Assembly: GCA_026390755.1 (NCBI GenBank)
Contig: JAPLFI010000075.1
Span: 1 to 37,082, forward strand
Length of the DNA stretch: 37,082 bases
Direction: 5' to 3'
Source: Ignavibacteriota bacterium
Lineage (GTDB): Bacteria; Bacteroidota; Ignavibacteria; Tepidaquicellales; Tepidaquicellaceae
The translations under genes and the position numbers were made by a program. The notes under the pieces were generated by a model. It was not told where the DNA came from and searched no databases. It saw only the letters and a program-made list of their open reading frames with translations. Of the stretch, positions 33,280 to 37,082 are shown piece by piece (within the stretch, counting starts at the first letter, position 1; each line of letters begins with the position of its first letter).

Positions 33280-33630
33280 ATGCACGATTACAAGAAACTT
33301 AATGTCTGGAATGATTCAATTGAACTCGTTTCTGAAATTTACAAAATTACTAAGGATTTTCCTTCTGTGGAAAAATTCGGATTGACGAACCAGATAAACA
33401 GGTGTGCGGTTTCTATACCTTCAAATATAGCTGAAGGTTCCGGGAGAAATACAAATGGTGAATTTATACATTTCCTTGGATATGCGTGTGGGTCTTGCAA
33501 CGAATTGGAAACACAATTGATAATAGCTAATAAATTGAATTATGTAGAGGAGATAGTTTTAAATATATTAACTGAAAAATTAAACGCTATACAAAAAATG
33601 ATTTACAAATTAATTAAAAGTCTAAAGTAA
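33280..33630 (+). CDS. Four-helix-bundle protein (23S rRNA intervening-sequence/S23 family)
   Basis: This 116-residue protein shows the family signature: an opening KKLNVWNDSIELV, FGLTNQINRCAVSIPSNIAEGSGR (residues 33-56), FIHFLGYACGSCNELETQL, and a final amphipathic helix. The family (TIGR02436 type) is found in 23S rRNA intervening sequences and scattered in many FCB genomes, and is related in fold to the Avd protein of diversity-generating retroelements; its function is not established. It does not belong to pyrimidine metabolism, and it is bounded on both sides by heptamer arrays, so it looks like an insertion into the operon. Confidence 0.93.
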   Translation: MHDYKKLNVWNDSIELVSEIYKITKDFPSVEKFGLTNQINRCAVSIPSNIAEGSGRNTNGEFIHFLGYACGSCNELETQLIIANKLNYVEEIVLNILTEKLNAIQKMIYKLIKSLK

Positions 33631-33660
33631 GAAAATTAATGACTAATATACCATATACCA

Positions 33661-33709
33661 ACTACCAACCACCAACTACTAACTACTAACTACTAACTAC
33701 CAACTACCA
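33661..33709. repeat. Heptamer array (ACTACCA/ACTACTA)x7
   Basis: There are seven tandem 7-bp units (ACTACCA, ACCACCA, ACTACTA three times, ACTACCA twice), with degenerate units back to about 33647. It fills most of the gap between the four-helix-bundle gene and preT and ends 7 bp before the preT ATG. Confidence 0.93.
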
Positions 33710-33716
33710 ATAAACT

Positions 33717-35066
33717 ATGTCAGAATATAAACCACCAAAAAACGAAAAAGAATTCGAACAGAATTTTGACCAGATAAAACCGGTCATGAATAAAACAGAA
33801 GCAATATTTGAAAGTTCGCGCTGTTTATTCTGTTATGACGCGCCTTGTGTAAAAGCCTGTCCGACCTTTATAGACATACCTCTATTTATAAGACAGATAA
33901 ATAACGGAAATGTAAAAGGTGCCGCAAAGACCATTTTTTATTCAAATTATCTCGGTAATACATGCGGGAAAGTCTGCCCGACGGAAGTCCTGTGCGAAGG
34001 TTCCTGCGTTTATATTAAAGAAGGCGTAAAGCCGGTTGAAATCGGCAGATTGCAGAATTATGCGACCAATAAGGCAATAACGGAGAAGATAAAAATATTC
34101 TCGCAGGGAGAGCCTGTTAAAAAGAAAGTAGCTATTATTGGCGGAGGTCCCGCGGGATTATCCTGCGCCTGCGAATTAAGGTCTAACGGAATTGAAGCGG
34201 ATATATTCGAAGGAAAATCCAAAGCAACGGGGCTCGCCATACACGGAATAGCTCCATACAAAATTGCAAATCAGGAAGTTGACGACGAACTTGAATATCT
34301 GCTCCGGCAATTCGGATTTAAGATTCACTTTAATCATTATGTCCACGGCGTAGAAGAGTTAAGGAAAATAGAAAAAGAATACGACGCCGTTTTTATCGGA
34401 GTCGGCAATGCCAATACAACCATGCTGAATATTCCCGGAGAGAATAAGAAAAATGTCGTCGGTGCTATAGAGATAATTGAACAATTGAGAAAAAAACATC
34501 ACAAAACGGTTTTCGGGAACAAGGTTGTTGTACTTGGCGGCGGGAATACGGCAATGGACGCCGCATCAGAAGCCGCAAGAATGGGGTCGGAGGCTGTTAT
34601 ACTCGCTTACCGCAGAGCTAAGGCGGATATGAAAGGATACGAATTCGAATTTGACCTTGCAAAACGTGTCGGCGTTAAAGCGTATTTTAATGTGGCGCCG
34701 GTCGAAATACTGGGTGATGAAAAAGTAACGGGAATAAAATTCATAAAAACAAAATCGGAAAACGGTGTTATTACGAATATTCAGGGTTCCGAGTTCACAG
34801 AAGAGTGTGATATGATTATCAAGGCAACGGGACAATCGAGGCATTTTGGTTTGCTTCATAATATAGAAAATCTTGAAACTGATGAAGAAGGAAGGGTAAT
34901 AGTCAACAATGAATTCCGTACGACTAATCCTAAGTATTACGCAGGCGGTGATGCTGTTAATGGCGGGAAAGAAGTCGTTAACTCCGTAGCGGAAGGAAAA
35001 TCAGCCGGGAAAAATATTTCAAAAATACTGTTAAATAAAACCCTGTCCTTAACACTTAACACTTAA
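33717..35066 (+). CDS. preT: Dihydropyrimidine dehydrogenase subunit PreT (NADH/FAD)
   Basis: This 449-residue protein belongs to the glutamate-synthase small-subunit-like flavoproteins. The N-terminal cysteines C36, C39, C44, C48 and C83, C87, C93, C97 would hold two [4Fe-4S] clusters; IIGGGPAGLSCA (140-151) binds FAD and VLGGGNTAMDAA (272-283) binds NAD(P). PreT passes electrons from NADH to PreA, which reduces uracil or thymine. preA follows directly. The last five residues (LTLNT) and the stop are encoded by heptamer repeat DNA, so the natural C-terminus has been set by the array. Confidence 0.94.
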   Translation: MSEYKPPKNEKEFEQNFDQIKPVMNKTEAIFESSRCLFCYDAPCVKACPTFIDIPLFIRQINNGNVKGAAKTIFYSNYLGNTCGKVCPTEVLCEGSCVYIKEGVKPVEIGRLQNYATNKAITEKIKIFSQGEPVKKKVAIIGGGPAGLSCACELRSNGIEADIFEGKSKATGLAIHGIAPYKIANQEVDDELEYLLRQFGFKIHFNHYVHGVEELRKIEKEYDAVFIGVGNANTTMLNIPGENKKNVVGAIEIIEQLRKKHHKTVFGNKVVVLGGGNTAMDAASEAARMGSEAVILAYRRAKADMKGYEFEFDLAKRVGVKAYFNVAPVEILGDEKVTGIKFIKTKSENGVITNIQGSEFTEECDMIIKATGQSRHFGLLHNIENLETDEEGRVIVNNEFRTTNPKYYAGGDAVNGGKEVVNSVAEGKSAGKNISKILLNKTLSLTLNT

Positions 35067-35110
35067 CACTTAACACTTAACACTTAACACTTAACACTTA
35101 ACACTTAACA
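35051..35110. repeat. Heptamer array (AACACTT)x8 plus AACA, overlapping preT
   Basis: There are eight perfect AACACTT units plus AACA, 60 bases, identical to the array at 29381-29440. It begins inside the 3' end of preT, supplies that gene's stop at 35064-35066, and ends exactly at the base before the preA ATG, leaving no room for an ordinary Shine-Dalgarno sequence. Confidence 0.97.
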
Positions 35111-36445
35111 ATGTCAAGCTTAAAATCAAATTTTGCGGGAATAAAATCACCTAACCCTTTCTGGCTCGCTTCGGCGCCGCCGACTAACTCGGGCTATCAG
35201 GTTATGCGTGCCTTCGATAAAGGCTGGGGAGGTGCCGTTTGGAAAACATTAGGTGTACCGATTATCAATACGTCAAGCCGCTACGGAGCAGTGAACTACA
35301 GGGATAAACGAATGGTCGGGTTTAATAATATTGAACTTATATCCGACAGACCTTTATCTGATAATCTCCGCGATATAGAAGAAGTAAAGAAATATTTTCC
35401 TGAACATGCCGTGATAGGTTCGCTTATGGTTGAAACAAAACAGCAGTGGCATCAGATTATCAAAGATGTTGAAAACGCCGGAGTTGACGGAATTGAACTT
35501 AATTTCGGATGTCCGCACGGAATGTGTGAAAGGGGAATGGGCTCGGCTGTCGGGCAGGAGCCGAATGTTTTAACACAGATTGTATCGTGGGTAATGGAAA
35601 CCGCGAAAGTTCCCGTTATAGTAAAACTGACGCCTAACGTTTCGCACATCGAAGAGCCTGCGATTGCGGCGAAAAGAGGCGGTGCGAATGCTGTATCGCT
35701 TATTAACACAATTCAAAGTATTGTCGGAGTTGACATAGATAATTTTGTGCCTTATCCTGTAGTTGACGGAAAAAGTACAAACGGAGGATATTGCGGACCG
35801 GCAGTAAAGCCTATTGCCATGAATATGGTCAAGAATGTCGCGAAAATCCCGGGCTACAATCTTCCGATTTCCGGAATCGGTGGTATCGAGAACTGGCGCG
35901 ATGCGGTTGAATTCATACTTCTCGGCGCAACTAACGTTCAGGTTTGCACGGCAGTTATGCATTACGGTTTCGGAATAATCAGAGAGATATTGGCAGGATT
36001 TGAGCAATACATGGATGAAAAGAATTTCAGCACTGTTGACGAAATGATTGGTAAAGCGCTTCCGAATATACTGCACTGGGAAGAACTTAACCTGAATTAT
36101 AAGGTTATTGCGAAAATAGAGGAGTCAAAATGCATCGGTTGTCAGTTGTGTTACATCGCCTGTGAAGACGGTGCGCATCAGGCAATCGGATTACCCGGAA
36201 ATCCTGACAGCAGAATTCCGCATATCATTGAAGAGAACTGTGTCGGATGTAATTTATGCTCGATAGTTTGTCCTGTTGAGAATTGTATATCAATGGTCAG
36301 AAAAGACGAAAACAAAAAAATAATAAACTGGCAGGAAAGAACCGCGCAGGGAAATATTCCCGTAACGTTCGACGATAAGCTTGCTGGCGGCGTTGGTCAC
36401 TATATCCCCGAGCCGAAAGAGGCAATCGCATACAGGCTGAAGTAA
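35111..36445 (+). CDS. preA: Dihydropyrimidine dehydrogenase subunit PreA
   Basis: This 444-residue protein has a dihydroorotate-dehydrogenase-like FMN barrel (about 5-320) and a ferredoxin tail with two [4Fe-4S] motifs (C341, C344, C347, C351 and C377, C380, C383, C387). NFGCPHGMCERGMGSAVGQ (131-149) is the active-site region and VSLINTI and GGYCGPAVKP line the FMN/pyrimidine site. PreA reduces uracil or thymine to the 5,6-dihydro form with electrons from PreT. In mammalian DPD the loop after GMG carries the catalytic Cys (LACGQ, from memory); here the residue is V147. A bidirectional terminator follows. Confidence 0.94.
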   Translation: MSSLKSNFAGIKSPNPFWLASAPPTNSGYQVMRAFDKGWGGAVWKTLGVPIINTSSRYGAVNYRDKRMVGFNNIELISDRPLSDNLRDIEEVKKYFPEHAVIGSLMVETKQQWHQIIKDVENAGVDGIELNFGCPHGMCERGMGSAVGQEPNVLTQIVSWVMETAKVPVIVKLTPNVSHIEEPAIAAKRGGANAVSLINTIQSIVGVDIDNFVPYPVVDGKSTNGGYCGPAVKPIAMNMVKNVAKIPGYNLPISGIGGIENWRDAVEFILLGATNVQVCTAVMHYGFGIIREILAGFEQYMDEKNFSTVDEMIGKALPNILHWEELNLNYKVIAKIEESKCIGCQLCYIACEDGAHQAIGLPGNPDSRIPHIIEENCVGCNLCSIVCPVENCISMVRKDENKKIINWQERTAQGNIPVTFDDKLAGGVGHYIPEPKEAIAYRLK

Positions 36446-36458
36446 ACAAACATTAAAC

Positions 36459-36494
36459 AAACGCCCTGTAAAACATAGATTTTAGAGGGCGTTT
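36459..36494. terminator. Bidirectional terminator between convergent genes
   Basis: AAACGCCCT (36459-36467) pairs with AGGGCGTTT (36486-36494), and inside, after one mismatch, TAAAA pairs with TTTTA around a CATAGA loop. A and T runs flank the stem on both strands. It sits between preA (plus) and the sorting-domain gene (minus) and could stop transcription from both. Confidence 0.88.
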
Positions 36495-36505
36495 TATACA
36501 GCTTG

Positions 36506-37082
36506 TTACTTGACTAAAATCATTTTCTTCACTGCCATAAAATCCTTTCCTTCATTCACGAGTATTCTAGCAAAGTAAACTCCGCTTGCTAAATTCGAGC
36601 CGTTGAACTCCACCGTGTACCTTCCTGCGAACCTCGTTTCGTTGTTAATAAGGTTTTTTATCTCGCGACCAAGTATATCATATATTATAAGTTTTACCAT
36701 ACCGGTTTTTGGAAGTGCAAAGTTGATTTTCGTTACAGGGTTAAACGGATTAGGGTAATTCTGTGACATTTCGTAAGTCAGCGGTATAAGGTTATTCACG
36801 GTCTCTTTTTTAGGCGTAACTCCGATACCAAATACACGCCTTATATCACTGTTTATGTTCTTTATATGCTCCTGCCTGTCTTTCGGGCGTTTCTGTTTTA
36901 CAACATCTTTAAGTGTTTTAATCAGCGTAAGTTCCTTTTTTGCCTTAAGGCTCGTTTTTTCGTCTTTTGATTTCGATTTCTCTTCAAGGATTTTTTCTTT
37001 CAATTCGGCTTTCGATTTATCATCCTTCAAAACAACGCTCACGTTCGTGAAAATTACTTTTCTTTCCTCTTTTGTGAATTTC
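36506..37082 (-). CDS. Type IX secretion cargo with C-terminal sorting domain (partial)
   Basis: The frame stays open to the right edge, so the N-terminus lies outside; about 191 residues are visible. The last 85 residues form a type A C-terminal sorting domain: QNYPNPFNP, then NFALPKTGMVKLIIYDILGR, SNLASGVYFARI and a final KKMILVK. Such domains direct proteins across the outer membrane by the type IX (Por) system and are removed on arrival. Before it is a Lys/Glu-rich helical stretch of about 75 residues, probably coiled coil or linker. The functional domain is not in view. This is one of the best taxonomic hints for a Bacteroidota/Ignavibacteriota-type host. Confidence 0.92.
   Translation of the reverse strand, partial: KFTKEERKVIFTNVSVVLKDDKSKAELKEKILEEKSKSKDEKTSLKAKKELTLIKTLKDVVKQKRPKDRQEHIKNINSDIRRVFGIGVTPKKETVNNLIPLTYEMSQNYPNPFNPVTKINFALPKTGMVKLIIYDILGREIKNLINNETRFAGRYTVEFNGSNLASGVYFARILVNEGKDFMAVKKMILVK

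Noticed and set aside
33280-33630. Four-helix-bundle gene as the Avd part of a diversity-generating retroelement
   Set aside because: No reverse transcriptase, template repeat or variable repeat with adenine-specific differences is seen nearby.
29381-33709. Heptamer arrays considered as CRISPR
   Set aside because: The units are 7 bp in pure tandem with no spacers, and no cas genes are present.

Overview
The window is AT-rich DNA, about 37 kb, from a Gram-negative bacterium of the Bacteroidota/Ignavibacteriota (FCB) type. The clearest pointers are a C-terminal type IX secretion sorting domain at the right edge, an Omp85 protein, a fused alpha/beta 2-oxo acid dehydrogenase E1, weak Shine-Dalgarno sites with many GTG/TTG starts, and intergenic palindromes. 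An Ignavibacteria-like host is my best inference; no rRNA or marker gene is present to prove it.

Left part (1-15730), electron transfer. The tail of a sensor kinase and an NtrC-type sigma-54 activator are followed by a divergent stand-alone receiver-like protein and then a run of multiheme c-type cytochromes. In order these are a 19-heme membrane-anchored cytochrome, a di-heme cytochrome b, an 18-heme NapC/NirT-type cytochrome, a 4-heme c554-like cytochrome, an outer-membrane beta-barrel broken by a one-base frameshift, a 14-heme cytochrome and a 7-heme lipoprotein. I count 62 heme-attachment motifs in five proteins, three of them CX4CH. The layout runs from quinol oxidation in the inner membrane to a surface lipoprotein, as expected of an electron conduit across the envelope. 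After a strong terminator come a lipoprotein and ccmC, ccmD, ccmE and ccmF. CcmE carries a CxxxY heme site (the 'System I*' variant) instead of HxxxY.

Middle (15731-27892), mixed envelope and metabolic genes. These are an Omp85/POTRA protein, a drug/metabolite-type transporter, the fused E1 on the minus strand, a single-domain globin, a membrane-tethered PHP-domain protein, and a four-gene minus-strand group. That group is a 71-residue protein, a SPOR-domain membrane protein, a disordered protein fused to the C-terminal half of a family-2 glycosyltransferase, and a GT39/ArnT-like glycosyltransferase. The first three share a short N-terminal helical motif that I do not recognise.

Right part (27893-36445), a reductive pyrimidine degradation operon. 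PreT/PreA reduce uracil or thymine, dihydropyrimidinase opens the ring, a nitrilase-family beta-ureidopropionase releases beta-alanine or its methyl homologue, a class III aminotransferase gives the semialdehyde, and MmsA makes acetyl- or propionyl-CoA. Almost every gap in this operon holds a tandem array of 7-bp repeats, in several related sequences and both orientations. A four-helix-bundle (S23/IVP-type) gene sits between two such arrays inside the operon. The heptamer system and the shared N-terminal motif family are the least explained things here.
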